Part shown: positions 34,026-46,393 of the stretch, piece by piece
How the letters are laid out: the number at the start of each line of letters is the position of its first letter
How positions within the stretch are numbered: the first letter of the stretch is position 1
NCBI GenBank assembly: GCA_010094045.1
Contig: ML986696.1
Coordinates: 18,297-82,296, forward strand
Direction of reading: 5' to 3'
Source: Lojkania enalia
Lineage: Eukaryota > Ascomycota > Dothideomycetes > Pleosporales
Length of the DNA: 64,000 bases
Notes under the pieces: generated by a model
Seen by the model: only the letters and a program-made list of their open reading frames with translations
What the model was told of the DNA's origin: nothing
Database searches by the model: none
Position numbers and translations under genes: made by a program

Positions 34026-37000
34026 TCAAGCGGATTCCAATTTCCTCGGAAACCCAGACAACGGATACTCTTCACCATTCTCTAACCTCAATACACCGTG
34101 CACGAGCGCTTTAAGATCGAAGACGGGGATCAGGAACCTTTGCACCACGAACACGCGATCCGTGACCATACTTTGAAGCGCGTGGACCGGGATGGGGAAT
34201 TCCTGCGCATCGTGTCGATCTTCCCAGAAGACAAACGACGAGTTGCGGAACTTGCCGGTTTTGAGGAGCGTGCCGACGGCGCGCATTTCGGATGTGCCGT
34301 CGAGGAGTCGGCAGTAGATGCGCACTGGAGATGTGTTAGTTGACCTAAAGACATATTGCGTGAGGTAGTGCTGATACGAACCGGGTACCAACATTTCGCT
34401 AGCATCGGCGTCCTCCACAGCGTCATCCGACTCCGCATAGAACAAAGTCGCAAAAAGTTGCGCAGAGAGTTTCCTAATAATATCTAAATCTGTAGTCTCC
34501 CTAATCAGTCTCTGCAACTCTGGAATCGCCAAGACGTCGTCAAGCTCGGGTAGCTCTTCCAGCAATGGGCTTAAGCTTATAAAGCTGGGCCGATGGTAGT
34601 GCTCGCGCTGTTCCCAGCTATAATCTGTGAAGATGGACCTTGTATCTTCAGTGACATGTGTCCATCGGGAACTTTTGGTCTGTTTGGTGTCAACGCTGTT
34701 GGTAGACGGTGTATGGCTAGGGAGCGTTCGACCGCAGTCGAGGGAGAGTAGAACATCCGGAAAGTCTTTACGTAGTCCGGTGTATGTTGCTTGGCATTCG
34801 ATGTGGGCAACTTTTATCAGAAATTCTTCTGACATGTCTTTTTGAAAGAAAAGACGGCCGAGACGTGGGTCGGTATAAGGTTTGAAGAGATCGGTATGTG
34901 CCATTGCCGATCGAGCACTAAATTAGTGTTAGCGCAAATGAAATTTAGGTTGGGTTAGCGCCTTACATTTCCCATATCCTCGGTTCTGCAGAGTAGTCGA
35001 CAACAGGGTACAGCGCGTAAGGGACTAAGATTTACATTAGCATGCGGCGACCTAATGATTAGCCCAAGGATCCCAAAAATCGTACTACTCACGTTCCGTA
35101 GATGGTTGCCGTCGATAATTGGAGAAAAGAACTTTTCTGCCTGTGGCTGAAGACGTTAAAACAGCAACTTTCGTACTTTGAGCGATCGGGTTGATGACCG
35201 GAGGGGTGTCAATGATGCGCGGCTCCGGATGAAATAGAGCAATTAGAGAGTCTTCAAGGGGCTTGGGCCGATATTTTGCAGGCGGTGTCTTTGTCGGTCG
35301 AATTGAAACTTTGGGAAGCCTCTGTACGTTTGCTTTCGTGAAGACTTCTCGGAACAGGGCGTTGAGATTCTGCTCACAATCTGATGTGCTCCATCCTCTA
35401 GTAACAAGCCCCAGAGCCATGACACCTCCGGTGCTGAGTGTACATATCAGTGTGTGCAATCATCAAATAAGAAGAAATGAACTTACCCTTCCCCGATTAT
35501 GATGTCAAAAAGAGATTGGATTGATAGGCCGCCGCCGAGCTGGTTCTCTATTAGTTTGAGAATTTCTATCTGTATGATGCTGCGTATGCCTCCACTATTT
35601 TACAGTCAGTCCGTAACAGCCATGAAAGAAAGTAACACTTTACTTAGCAAGAGCTAGAATGCGGACTCCAGCTGCATCCGATTTCAAGTAGATCGATCGA
35701 CTTAGCGATCTCCGTTCGTGGTCGGCTTTGATGGGACATTCGACTTCTAGTACATTTAATGCCTTTTCGATCCCGTAAGCTTGAATGCAGTCACGGCAAA
35801 GCATATGTCCGCAGGGTAGCAGGGCCTCCGGAGTGCCAAATAGACAGCAAATGCAAAAAGGGGTGTAGCGTAGTCCAACCGAGTCGCTATCTACCTTGAC
35901 GCTTATCCCGCCTATCGGCAAATAATGAGAGGCTAGTGCATCATCACGATGAATCAAGGAAACGCCTTCAAGAAGACTATAGCCTTGCCGGCTCATCTGG
36001 GCCAACTTATCCATGAAGAGTTGGAAGGTGATATAAATATTATCCAGTACTTTTCCTCGGTCTTTCTGAAAGGAGAAGCTTGACTCATAAGAGCCACGGG
36101 CGAAGACTCTTCCATCGCTCAGTTGATGCCCTTTGGCAGCATGGCCACTGCGAACATTGGCGCATCGCATGATCACGCCTTTCGCGTGAACGCTTTGCTG
36201 AAACGCCATGTTAGTCATATAGGCCTGTAAATGAGGGGGGATGGGGCCCGTCACGTAAAATTCGCAGGGTGAATGATGGTTGCTGAACTCCTTGAGAGCC
36301 GCATCGACTTGAGGCATGTATTGCGCCATGATTCTTTCCGCGGTGCCTTGGACCCGTTAATGTGTTATTCTCGCAATCTTATCTAAAACGGACCTTTGAT
36401 ATCATTTCGTACTGCGTCTAGCATAATGCATGAAGCAATAAGGCGTTCTAGTTTTTCTAATACCATGATTGCCTTGGGTCGTGGCTTCTTCTTGATCATT
36501 TCAACGGCGAGGGTGAGAATACTCTCTTCGAATGTGGACAAAAGCCGCCGATTCAAGTATGAACATTGGACGAAATCGAAAGGGGCATCTACTGTTGCAC
36601 AAAAATGATCAAACGCGTGGTTTAAATAAGCCTGAAACTCGAATGCATTTAGAAGCATACGGGTGTCAGCTTTCACAGCTCTACTTAATTGACAGCCGCG
36701 ATCAATTTCGAAGTAGAGCTTTTGAGCTTGGGCATCCATGAGTGTAGGACGACCATTCGTCGGTAAACGCACAATCTAAATTAGAGAAAGTAGTCAGTAT
36801 ATCTTTCTCTAGAACGCAAGATGAGCCTTCTCCAAATTTGACATCTTTAGGCGCAAGTCTTGACTCTTTCGATTACTGTGCATTTCTTGTCCCATCACGC
36901 AGTTACTTCAATCGCCTTAAGTCTTCTTCCCGCAACATGTTTTATTACTCACCTTAAGTGCGCTATAATAGCACATCATTAAATCCGCCACCGTATCAAT

Positions 37001-38260
37001 CTTCTTCCCCCGTTTCCTCCAGAGCTCAGCATATTTTGCGAAAATGACGTTCTTGTTTACAGTATTAGCTAAAGACTCAAGAAGCGAGTCTGTTGCTATC
37101 GAAACATCCCATGAACGTGAGTCCGTCTCGTCCTCAGTTGCATTAAGCGCGAGGATAGCGTAAGGAAGTATAGGCTGATTGTATGTTGTCTCGATCGCCA
37201 CAGATCCCCAGTCTAGAAGACGTTCTAATACGCCCTCGATAGCCCTAAATGTTTATTAGCCCAAAAAGGATGTAGCAGAAGGCCGAAGGTCTACCTCGGG
37301 TTCCGGTGGACAAAAACCACAACATCGGAGAAAGCAAATAAAATACGAGGATATAGTTGTCCAGCAGCAAATTGTCTAGTACGTTTCGTATCAGATGTCA
37401 TCCATTGTACTTCTCGCTCGGTGTAATTCTTGGAAGGGAAGTATCCTGACTCGGAACCTGAGGATTCCGACTCAGTCTTCTCTCGTCTTTTGCGTAGATT
37501 TGCAGCTAGTGGCAACCTTTCGCCTCCATCCAACCCTTCTGAATCAGCGTAAAGGATAGGGAAGTCAGTCCCCGATGTGAGAGGATCCGCATAGAGATGC
37601 ACATCTTCGGAGGTTGGGAGGTCACGCCCAGCAACGCCGGGCACCGGCGAAGGAAAGTCTTGAACTTGGACAGACAGTTGATTGAAGTGGACGAGCAATT
37701 TTATGAGTGTGCTTTTCCCTGCACCGGTTTGTCCGACGAAGGACACGAGGCTGGGCACGCAGTTTACATCATCCCTATTTCCCCTTGGCTTCGACCAACT
37801 GCGTCGACTCGATGTGGCAAGATCGGCGAACCGTCCATGCTCACGAAACATGAATGATCGACCGTCTTGCACCTCTCGTTCGAGTCCTATGTGCAGGTAT
37901 CAGAATCATAGCTCCTGTTTAATGCAGCCGCGACCATAGGAGAAACGCACCAAACCAGGCTGTAACTTCATCATCTCTGTGTAGTGTCTCTAATGTTGCC
38001 TCATCGCTCGAAGACAAGAAAATAGAGTTCAATCGATGGATAAGTCGAAGATCGGTCTTTTCATGGGGGATTTGTCCTGGAGCAACCCGCTTCCTTCGAT
38101 GGGCGGGCTGACGATCCCAGCAAGCCTCACAAAGACGGCATTGGCAGGCGTTGCAGAAGAAATCTGTCGCGGCCTCCTCGCAGTCTTCGCAGAGTTCGGA
38201 GTCTTGCAATCCGTCAAGCTGAACTGCATTTATTGGCTCCACGGCGCCGGGTGGTGGCAT
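34026..38260 (-). CDS. B-box / P-loop GTPase / RING / degenerate patatin multidomain protein (1,225 aa)
   Basis: Nine exons (38260-37951, 37886-37295, 37244-36953, 36775-36394, 36346-35644, 35594-35487, 35433-35093, 35024-34967, 34917-34026) join in frame to exactly 1,226 codons. The order is: a B-box-type Cys cluster at about residues 23-53 (CEDCEEAATDFFC-NAC-C-CEAC); a GTPase-like P-loop GQTGAGKST at 155-163 with DSEG at 218-221; a helical middle; and a RING-like finger at 690-729 (CICC, LPCGHMLCRDC, CPI), lacking an obvious last Cys. A patatin fold follows from about 755 (RILALANGGIRSIIQIEIL, then LFDIIIGEGTGGVMALGL). The patatin motifs are degenerate: DGGGxR is ANGGIR, the GxSxG elbow is GEGTGG, and no D-G-[GA] is seen. 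It is probably a signalling or scaffold protein rather than a lipase. No signal or membrane segment is visible. The HET gene lies upstream on the same strand. Confidence 0.82.
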
Positions 38261-39758
38261 ATTCGCAGACGCGTTCGTGGGCCTTTAGTGGAGCCGTTCA
38301 CAGCCGCGAGAGATAGGGACCCTGAAAAAGCAATACGATTGGCCGAGACGGGCGGGGGATGGTCCGCCCAAGCACAGCGTTGAGGGCTCTGGGGCCTCGG
38401 TTTCGTCGCAAGTATCCCTTTCTAGGATGCTGGTTGCAGTGCTGAGAGGATTCGTACAGGAAAGGTCTCTTGTAGCCTATTGCTCTCAGCCTTGAGGCTG
38501 CCTTATCATATGAGGCTAAGACCCCTGTTCCTGTTATCTCGGACCTTATAGGCATGTGCCTCTCTCCGCAACCCGGATGCAGACCTGTAATCGATCGACT
38601 ATCCAATAAAGCGCAGGAAACAGGAGACTGGTTATGGCTGCCTTTGCGACTGGCCGCATCTTCATCCGGAGCCGGTGCTGTCTAAGCGGGTAGTAGGCTT
38701 GAGAATCGAAAACACGAACTTCAGTCGCTACTTGACCAATAGATAAGCGTAGGGATTAGCGACCATTCCTGTTAAGGCCCACCCGCATGCGGTTAATAGG
38801 ATGCTGAGGCTGGCTTGCAACAGATGTTGGTGAAACATCTGCAGCCGCGTTTATTAGGCGTTAGTCTTGGTAGCATACTCGAAGGAACGTCCTAAACCCT
38901 GGTTCGGTTTTCGTAGGTCGTCTGTAAACCATACACTTTGTTCGATGCAATTCACGTGCTGCCCCAGGATCCAGCATAAGCCGGAGTGTTGGGCGGAGGT
39001 CACCCTGTAAATGTTGGTGCGTTCCCGAATCGCTTTATGCGCATTCGCCCCCATCCGAGCAATAGAATTAGGATTGATGCGGTCGAGCAAATGGTATTGT
39101 GACTAGTCCCGCAAACGATTAGAAACAATCTTCCATTTGCAACTGTACGAGTTGAATGGACGGCTTCAACATCCAAGCTTCAATGATAGCTTTTTAACTT
39201 ACGAGGAACAACTTTCTTAATCTAATGATCGATATCAAGATAACAAAGGTACCAAAAGCACAATGCCCATGACGCCCATCGAAATCTCATTAGCCCATGC
39301 GCCTCCCTATACCCCGTCTGTCCTTGTTCCTAGAGAATTCTTACATCTTGGCAAGCCTCCCTCGATCCACACCCCGCACCAAGAACAGAAAGGATCGGAG
39401 AGTAACTGATTTGTTGCATGCGATATTCTATGCCAAAGGTGTTTTTCCGCTTTGACCATCACTTGTTATTACGAACCCACCTTACCTTCCCAATCTAGTA
39501 CTAGTTAGGCTACTTTCCCCCGGTCTTGGCGTAAAAGTTGATCGGCATTCACCGCACCGTTAAACCCAACTGAGTTTCAAGACATTGCAACCAGACGCCA
39601 GCATGCCCAAGCAACAACGCATTCCTTTCCTCGGTCCGGTACAATGTACGGGCTATATGTTTCACTCGGCACGCCAGAGAGGAAAGACCAGAAATCATAC
39701 TACTCTTCTTTTCATCCCGGATTGACTCCAAGTCGTCACAAGTATAAAAATCTACTGC
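38261..39758. other. Intergenic region between the multidomain gene and the HET gene
   Basis: About 1.5 kb without a supported gene. Short frames at 38,298-38,606 and 39,549-39,731 on the minus strand lack recognisable features. A small hairpin, CAGATGTT-N5-AACATCTG, lies at 38,820-38,840. The part next to 38,260 should be the promoter of the multidomain gene. Confidence 0.4.
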
Positions 39759-42251
39759 TTACGCCAATACGATTGTCTTGCTTTTAGCACACATGTTATC
39801 CCAAGCATCAACGCACACAATACCTAAGCCTACCCTTTCAGCCACTGCTCCCTTCCACTCAATAAGCATCACGTTTGCCGTATACGATTTCGGATGCCCG
39901 ATCACATTGCAGTCAAAAATTTTTTTGCTCAGACCTTGCCATGGTGGCCGGAATGTAACGTCTCGGTTCACTGATAGAAGTATCCACTCAAAAGAGCTGG
40001 TACTGGACTTCATTTGTGCGACCATAGTGGGTGATAATGAACCAATGAGGACGCCGCAATGGTTTCCTTTGGGGTCAAGTAAAGGGTTTATCCCGGCGCC
40101 CGCAGTTTTTGCAAACTCCACTCTGACTGGGTCTGCGAGGCTCAAGTCTTGCAACGGCACTATATCAGCGGAGAAGAGTAATGTGTCAACGCAAAGATTC
40201 TCGTTTGCTTTGTCGACTACTGGAACAAAACTAGACTCTTCAACCCCACGAAGATGTCGCACTGGCGTCTTTCGCTGGATATCGAAGCGACGGGATCTCT
40301 TGGCGCCGGGGCTTGACACGCTGATCCATTCAATGCATGACTGGAGCTGGCTATTATCCCATGAGGATGGTTTCCCAAAGTTGTCGATGAAGTAGACTGC
40401 AGGGCTTCCTTTCCAGCCTATCCATGCCCAGCTGGGGAATGCGTAGTTCGCGTTAAGAGTGCCTCCCTCAGCTCCTTTGATAATACCACGTCTTATTACT
40501 GTGCCCTGGCTGACCCAAAGTAATGCTGCATCCAGATCTCGTTCCGGTAAGCCACAGATGACCGGTGAACTGCCCTCAAAAACGTTCTGTAGAATGCCCT
40601 CGAAAGCACTGAGAATATCTGACTCGTAGCTCAATTGCTTTGCGGTATAATCCTCGACGAGGTCTGAGTAAACAAGGAATTGTTCATCTTCGAATGACAC
40701 TGTTTGATTTTTGTTCTTTCCTTTTCGCTGCCGTTTCGTTGTCTTGCCCTCGATGAGTTTGTTGCGTTCTGCGAAGAAGGGATTTAGTGACGCGAGGTCC
40801 TTGCTGAGATTTTCGCCCTCAAGAAGGAAGCCTTCGGAGGTACATATGCACTTTGGACACTGGAAGTATATCTCGTGCTTCGTGAAGTACAAACATCGAA
40901 CCGAGAGAATCCGCTCCTGAAATGTCCAACCCTACCTAATCATTAGTGGAGAGGCCAAAGTAATGAATGAAAATAATACTCTTTGGTTGTAGTACGATGC
41001 AGCTAGTAGTGGTGACAGCCAAGGGGTCCTCGCTCCCACTCTTCCACCGCCTACTATTCTTTCATAACCAGAAGTTTCCCATAGAATTGACTGTTCTTTC
41101 TCTTCGAAGAGTTTAGAATTGGCATTCTCCCCATCCATTGCAATCAGCGTGAGAGCAGCTTGACCGTAAACGATATTCATGCTCGAGATTTGACTATGTT
41201 TGCTTATCGCATCATCTTGAATGATACACAATGAATCCACCCATAGGAATCTTTCATTTAGAGCTTCCGCGATATCCATAGCATCTAGTATTGCTTGCGG
41301 TAATTTTCCAGCTTCGCGGATAAGGCTGCCCGGCCGTTTCAACTGCTTCAGGTTGCTGAGAGTAGTTTGGAGCATCTTGATGCCGCCCCACACGTAACTC
41401 AGAGCAATGTATCTCGCCCTAGGCTCTGCGGGGCCGATACAGCGCTGGCCTACATCGATCAACATCAATCCCGCTGGAGCCTTGGCCTTTGAGACTAGCT
41501 GCCCGCAAGAAGGGTGTGAAGTCTCACAGACGCCCAATGCATCTTTTAATCTTTTGAACTGGGCCTTCACAACTTTGTTGTTTTGTAAATACCTCTCATC
41601 CCAGAAGTTAGGATGCATTGTGGCAAATCTCGGTCGTGCGCTTGAGCCTGTTGGAACATTTTCCCGGACTTCTTTGAACGAATATTGCCAATCTCTGTTA
41701 ATAAAGATCCCACCGAGAGTGGCGGCCGTATCTGGTGTCTGAAATGATGTGCCTTGACTGATGGTAATATCGATAATATCGTAGCTAGAGTGTTTGAGGC
41801 GCAACGCAACGCTCGTGTCACCTCCTTTTGGGAGAAGCCATGATCCCCAAGCAGCGGGGGGCAATACCTTGGAAACTGTCCTACAAAGAGCGCAATAAGA
41901 TTGCCGGAGGATGTCCTTGAGCAGGCCGAGAGGGAAAATTCTTGAACTCTCTCTCATAGACCATGGGATATAATCTAGCGCGAGTCCATCGCTTTGCAAT
42001 GCCTGGCAGGATATGCATAGAATAGCGTCAATAGAATCGTATGAATTGATCTTTCCCCGGTGATTAGTATATGTGTACTGCACTTGGACATACCCATCTC
42101 CTCTAGCCCCGATAAACTTGATTTGATCGAAATATCTATGATTACCATCTGCTATCCTCGCTTCGACGAACGCTTCCCCGATCTGTTTGATCTCGTCCTC
42201 TGTGATTCCGTGCTGACGCTCCAGCGAGTAGCACCCTTTGTTACCTTCCAT
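39759..42251 (-). CDS. HET-domain (heterokaryon incompatibility) protein
   Basis: HET domains trigger regulated cell death after non-self recognition in filamentous ascomycetes. Exons 42251-40980 and 40931-39759 join in frame across a 48-nt intron to 814 aa. The domain begins at YIALSYVWGG (residues 281-290), continues through LPQAILDAMDIAEALNERFLWVDSLCIIQDD (about 319-350) and YGQAALTLIA, and ends with GWTFQERILSVRCLYFTKHEI across the intron. The acceptor that restores GWTFQE was chosen over one three bases upstream that breaks the frame. About 280 residues precede the domain, including Cys pairs (CISC, CALC), and 390 follow without a recognised domain. No NACHT or repeat region is visible. 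Confidence 0.92.
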
Positions 42252-43400
42252 GCTGCAGATGATGTCTCACCCTTCTAAAGGCCAGTACATGTAGTAGTAA
42301 TAGTTGACGGGCGCCTAGACTAGCTTGCAATTGCGGCCGGAATCTGCACAGCCCTCGCGCTCAGCCGCAGCCACATTACCATAGCCAACTCAATAAAGCT
42401 ATGGGAGACTCGTAATCGCCAAAATTTACCTTTTAGGTCCGGGGCTCTAGACCTTCGTATTGTGAACCGTAGACAAGTCCCGTGCCACACAGATTGAGAT
42501 AATGAAAAAGGTTTATATGCGCAATAAGCTCTCGTTGCAGAACCACCCAAACCCCCTCGTTTTTTTTTTTCCTTTCCTTTTCTTTCGGTCGGTTTTTTTT
42601 TTTTTTTATTTTTTTTTTTTTACAGTGGACATAGAATACAGAAATGGCGGAAGTTTTGCACCATCGAGTGTTTGGTGCACTAGTAGTCAATACAAAAGGA
42701 TTTTATCATAGAGAATACTTCACAAGGTCTGAGACGGATGAGGTTCCGCATCCAGTATGACGTCACCGAGAGTTGATTTAGAGACATAGGCAATTGGTAT
42801 GGAGATATGCGTTTGCAAAGAATGATCATTAGGTAACATCTCACGTTACTTCCATAGATGTAAAGAAAATCTCGCTAGTTATGTTTCGTCGCGAGAATCC
42901 ATCCTCTAATCAATGGGCTAGTTTGGTCTTCGCTATGCAACATTCAGCTATTCATATTAAGGATGAATATTACCCAGGATAGGCTGCTAGACAGGGACAT
43001 TCAGTGCAGCCCCGCAGTTAATGAGTTCCACGAGATCGTGTTCAATGTACTACTCTAGGCAGTCGTCACAGCCCTAGTGTGCGCATTTCGCAGTTAAGAC
43101 AAATTGACCGAGGCCGGCTTAAAGACCTGGCACATGGTTAATACAGACTGAGTCAAGATACTAAAATAGGTTAGTTTAGCAGACTAGCGCCAGCATGTCA
43201 CATGAGCTGTAATTCTTCACGGAGCACAAGCCCAGGAATTGCAACGAGTGCTGTGCTCACAGTCGGTCTTGAAAGCGCCATTCTACCACCGCTGAGAGCG
43301 GTAGGGTTTGTTCGGCAAAGGTATCATTGAACTAATACACATTGCCCAGCCACCACGCTGAGAACCAATTTTTCGGGTTGTCCTTGATTCCTCCGCTCGT
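42252..43400. other. Intergenic region with long pyrimidine tract
   Basis: No gene was found. A 63-nt almost pure pyrimidine tract, mainly T, spans 42,560-42,622. The right half precedes the stop of the minus-strand ribosomal gene and should contain its terminator/polyadenylation signals. Confidence 0.45.
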
Positions 43401-43998
43401 TTATGCAACCAACTGGATAACGCCTCCAGCCTCCTTAATCTTACGCTCAGCTTCAGCGCTGACATAGCGAGCCCTCACAACGACGGGGATGTGTATGCGA
43501 CCTTTGCCGAGGAGCTTGGCGTAGCCGTGGGGGAGGAGGTCAATGACGGGGGCGGTGTCAGGAGCGGAAGTAGTAAGATACTTCTCGCGCTGCTCAGCAG
43601 GCACAAGAGTCAAAAGCTGGGGCCAGTCAGTATTTGCATTAGACGTGCGATAGATATTCCTACCTTGTCAAGGTTGATCACTGGCTTCCAATCGTGGTTG
43701 CGGAGAAGGTGGAAGTGGCGCATACCAACCTGCAGTCATTTAGTGTTTCTACTTCATAGCGCATAGATCCTATAATACCTTTCCAAAGTAGCCCGGGTGA
43801 TATTTATCCATGTTCGTCCTGTGATGGTGCTGACCACCGGCAAGACCACGCTGCGATAGAAATTAGCATGTAGTTCAACAGGCGTACCATACGATGAGGA
43901 CGTACACCTCCGGGATGCTTTCGGTGCTTGCCAATTCGGCCATGGCCAGCCGAGACGTGGCCGCGGTGTTTCCTCGTCTTCGTAAGGCGGGTAGGCAT
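43401..43998 (-). CDS. rpl28: 60S ribosomal protein uL15 (L28/L27a)
   Basis: This is a structural protein of the large cytosolic ribosomal subunit. Four exons (43998-43906, 43850-43779, 43729-43664, 43616-43401) join in frame to 148 aa, matching the family length. The N-terminus [20 protein letters not shown] and the Gly/His/Arg-rich loop ([14 protein letters not shown]) across intron 1 are diagnostic, followed by [15 protein letters not shown] and the C-terminal AKLLGKGR...[10 protein letters not shown]. The donor after GGT in exon 1 (GTACGT) was chosen because it restores the conserved GGRGLAGG. Three introns in so short a gene is typical of fungal ribosomal protein genes. Confidence 0.97.
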
Positions 43999-44296
43999 TT
44001 TTATGGTTGACCTGTCGTGTTAGTGGTGTTGGAAGTCAGCAGGGAGCGAACTTTTCGGAGGTGAGAAACGAAATTCGCTTCACGGTGGGGACTTGGCACG
44101 CTAACGGCGGAAAGCTAGTGCAAACGAATCGCTTAGTCACCCATCAAATCGTCAAACGCTCATAGAATGGACTGAAAGGGCGTGCCCATGGTACTGGCTA
44201 GAACTTTTATTATTAAGGAACGACCGCTTGATTTCCATTGACAGGTTGGGCATGGAGCCATTGCCACTACATTCCAGAGTGCTTGAGTATTTTTTC

Positions 44297-45620
44297 TCAC
44301 GCATTCCCGGTCAACTGCTGTTTCCACCCGTATGGACATGTGCCAGTGCACCCTAGTCCACTGTCGCTGTTCATATTACTACACAAAAACTTTGCAGTTC
44401 CCCCATCCTTCGGCTTAATATCAATCCCGCTGAATTTCAAACCCGTGCATGGCGCACTCCTACTACAATAGATACCGGCGCCAACATTGTACCTACTCGT
44501 TCCCGTAATATTTTCCCACTTGATGTCGCTTATCTGTAGACGCGAGCCGTCGCAATTACTCCAAGAGTAGATACAGGGCGAAATGTAGATAGGTTGATTG
44601 ACGTCTCGGAAATTAATGTTCTTGAAGGTTACATTGCGGACGTGCCCTGTACCTGGGTAAGTTTTGATCCAGGCAGCGTTAGAGCTATGGATTGCAGTTA
44701 TGTCTTCGAACCAGATGTTGTCGACGTAGTCTGGGGTGTATGCGGGATTACCAAGACTGCCGATGCACATCGCACCGGATTCGTAGCAGGTTATATTCTT
44801 GACGTAAACATTGGATGAATTGCCTTTAATGGATATGCAATCCTATAGAATATTAGAATGGATTCGACAAGTATAGAGCATGGACGTACGTCGCCACAGG
44901 TTACTACCCAGTTCTTGATGACGATGTCTTTGGAGTTCCAGGTATCGGTTCCGTCGGTGTTGACAGTGTTCCACTGGGAGTTTGAAGTTGCGTTCATATC
45001 GAGGTTCGTCATTGTGATATTCTCAGAATATGCAACAAATGTATGCCTAAGCATGCCTCAGTATCCATGCTATAATGGTTTGATCAAGGAGGAAGGAGAC
45101 AAGCTGACCAAAACTGTGGCTGTCTCCAGGTAATACCGTCGATAAACACGTTCTTTGCCCTCCATAACGTTAAAGAGATTGGTCGGCCAGCCTGATTCCC
45201 CTGATTCCGATTCTGGTCATACCACTTCTGACCATTGCCGAAAAACAATGCCTTCCCGTGTCCTCGAATTGAGAAGTTGGTCCCGCCCAGCCTCCAAGCA
45301 GTGGAACGCTGAGCATACGTCACGGAGATACTGTTGCGGAGCCAATACTGAATGTCATCGTTCCAGGTCAATTTTCCCATGATAGATATGTCGCAGTTCT
45401 CTAGATCCAAAACATCCATGACCTTTGCGATAGTGAAGTCTCCCTCGGTAATCTCAATCTGGCCGTTCTTGCCACATTGCTTGAATGCGGCCATAATATC
45501 CGGACTATCGTCACTACCACCACTAGGAGTGACGGTACAGAGGGAGCCATTCTTAGTCATACCAGCAAGGGCGGTAGCTGCGAACAGCAGCAGGAGCTGC
45601 ATGGCGTTAAACAGAATCAT
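44297..45620 (-). CDS. Secreted GH28 pectinase (exo-polygalacturonase / exo-rhamnogalacturonase type)
   Basis: GH28 enzymes hydrolyse the galacturonan or rhamnogalacturonan backbone of pectin by inversion. Exons 45620-45109, 45046-44890 and 44842-44297 join in frame to 404 aa. A signal peptide is visible (MQLLLLFAATALAG); ATG 45602 is an alternative start. The catalytic Asp motifs are intact: NTDGTD, then CGD/DCISIKG split exactly by intron 2. AWIKTYPG corresponds to the R/W-I-K substrate motif. The usual GHG histidine motif reads ESGAMCIGSLG, so the His is absent; this form is seen in exo-acting and rhamnogalacturonan-type members. N-glycosylation sites and paired C-terminal Cys fit secretion. 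The substrate is uncertain. Confidence 0.88.
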
Positions 45621-46393
45621 GTTGAATAATAACAAACACAAGCCTTATGCCAATTTTCAAGCTCATAACTGAAACCTTCGCTCATATTTATTTGTTGTTT
45701 GAAGTGTGGAGCCTGCTGGAAGCCCCACGTGCCCTGCCGGCATATGCGGAATCAATCGGGTGTTCGACTATTGAACAGTATCGCCGGGAGGTGAACGGGA
45801 GCATTTGCTGGAGTAGATTGGTGCGAAATCATTTTCCGTTGTTTGTGTATGATGTGTATACTCGTGAGGGCCTGGTTAACCGGTTGTTGTTCGGGTATAC
45901 ACGATCAATACCATATACGCATATTAAGAAGCTAGGGTCGAAACATGGGGAACGGTCAGGGTTCCGGAAGAGCGGCGTCTCTCACGCGGTCTTGGAATGA
46001 AAGTGGAGGAGGAGTCGGATGACAGAAAAGTGAGCCATTGATCTAATCTTTCATTGGGTTAGGAAACCCTTGAACTATAGGAGAAAGCGCGGTTCTCGGT
46101 GATGATGATTTGTGAAGTGGCAATGGACCAAGAAATAAAGTCGAACACGTTTGATATTTAGCATAATAATTTCAGTGTGATTGAGCTGCGATGTTAGTTA
46201 TGACGCTGATCAAGGTTCTACGGATGTGCTTGGGTTGGTTGAAGAATAGAGTAGGAAGATTCGCGGAAGGCCGAGAGATCGCTGACTAAGCCGCCCAAAC
46301 GTCATTTGGATGACCGTGACGACACTATAACCTTACCAGGGACAATTGAACAGCAATTGACCGTTCTATGGTCCATATATCACATTCATTACC
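45621..46393. promoter_or_regulatory. Divergent intergenic region GH28 / dihydroorotate dehydrogenase
   Basis: 773 bp separate the two starts and must carry both promoters. A 117-codon open frame at 45,647-46,000 shows no recognisable similarity and overlaps the pectinase 5' flank, so it is not called. Confidence 0.4.

Noticed and set aside
38298..38606. Minus-strand open frame upstream of the multidomain gene
   Set aside because: No family features. The B-box protein starts well at its own ATG at 38260.
45647..46000. Plus-strand open frame of 117 codons upstream of dihydroorotate dehydrogenase
   Set aside because: No known domain, and it lies in the divergent promoter region next to the pectinase start.
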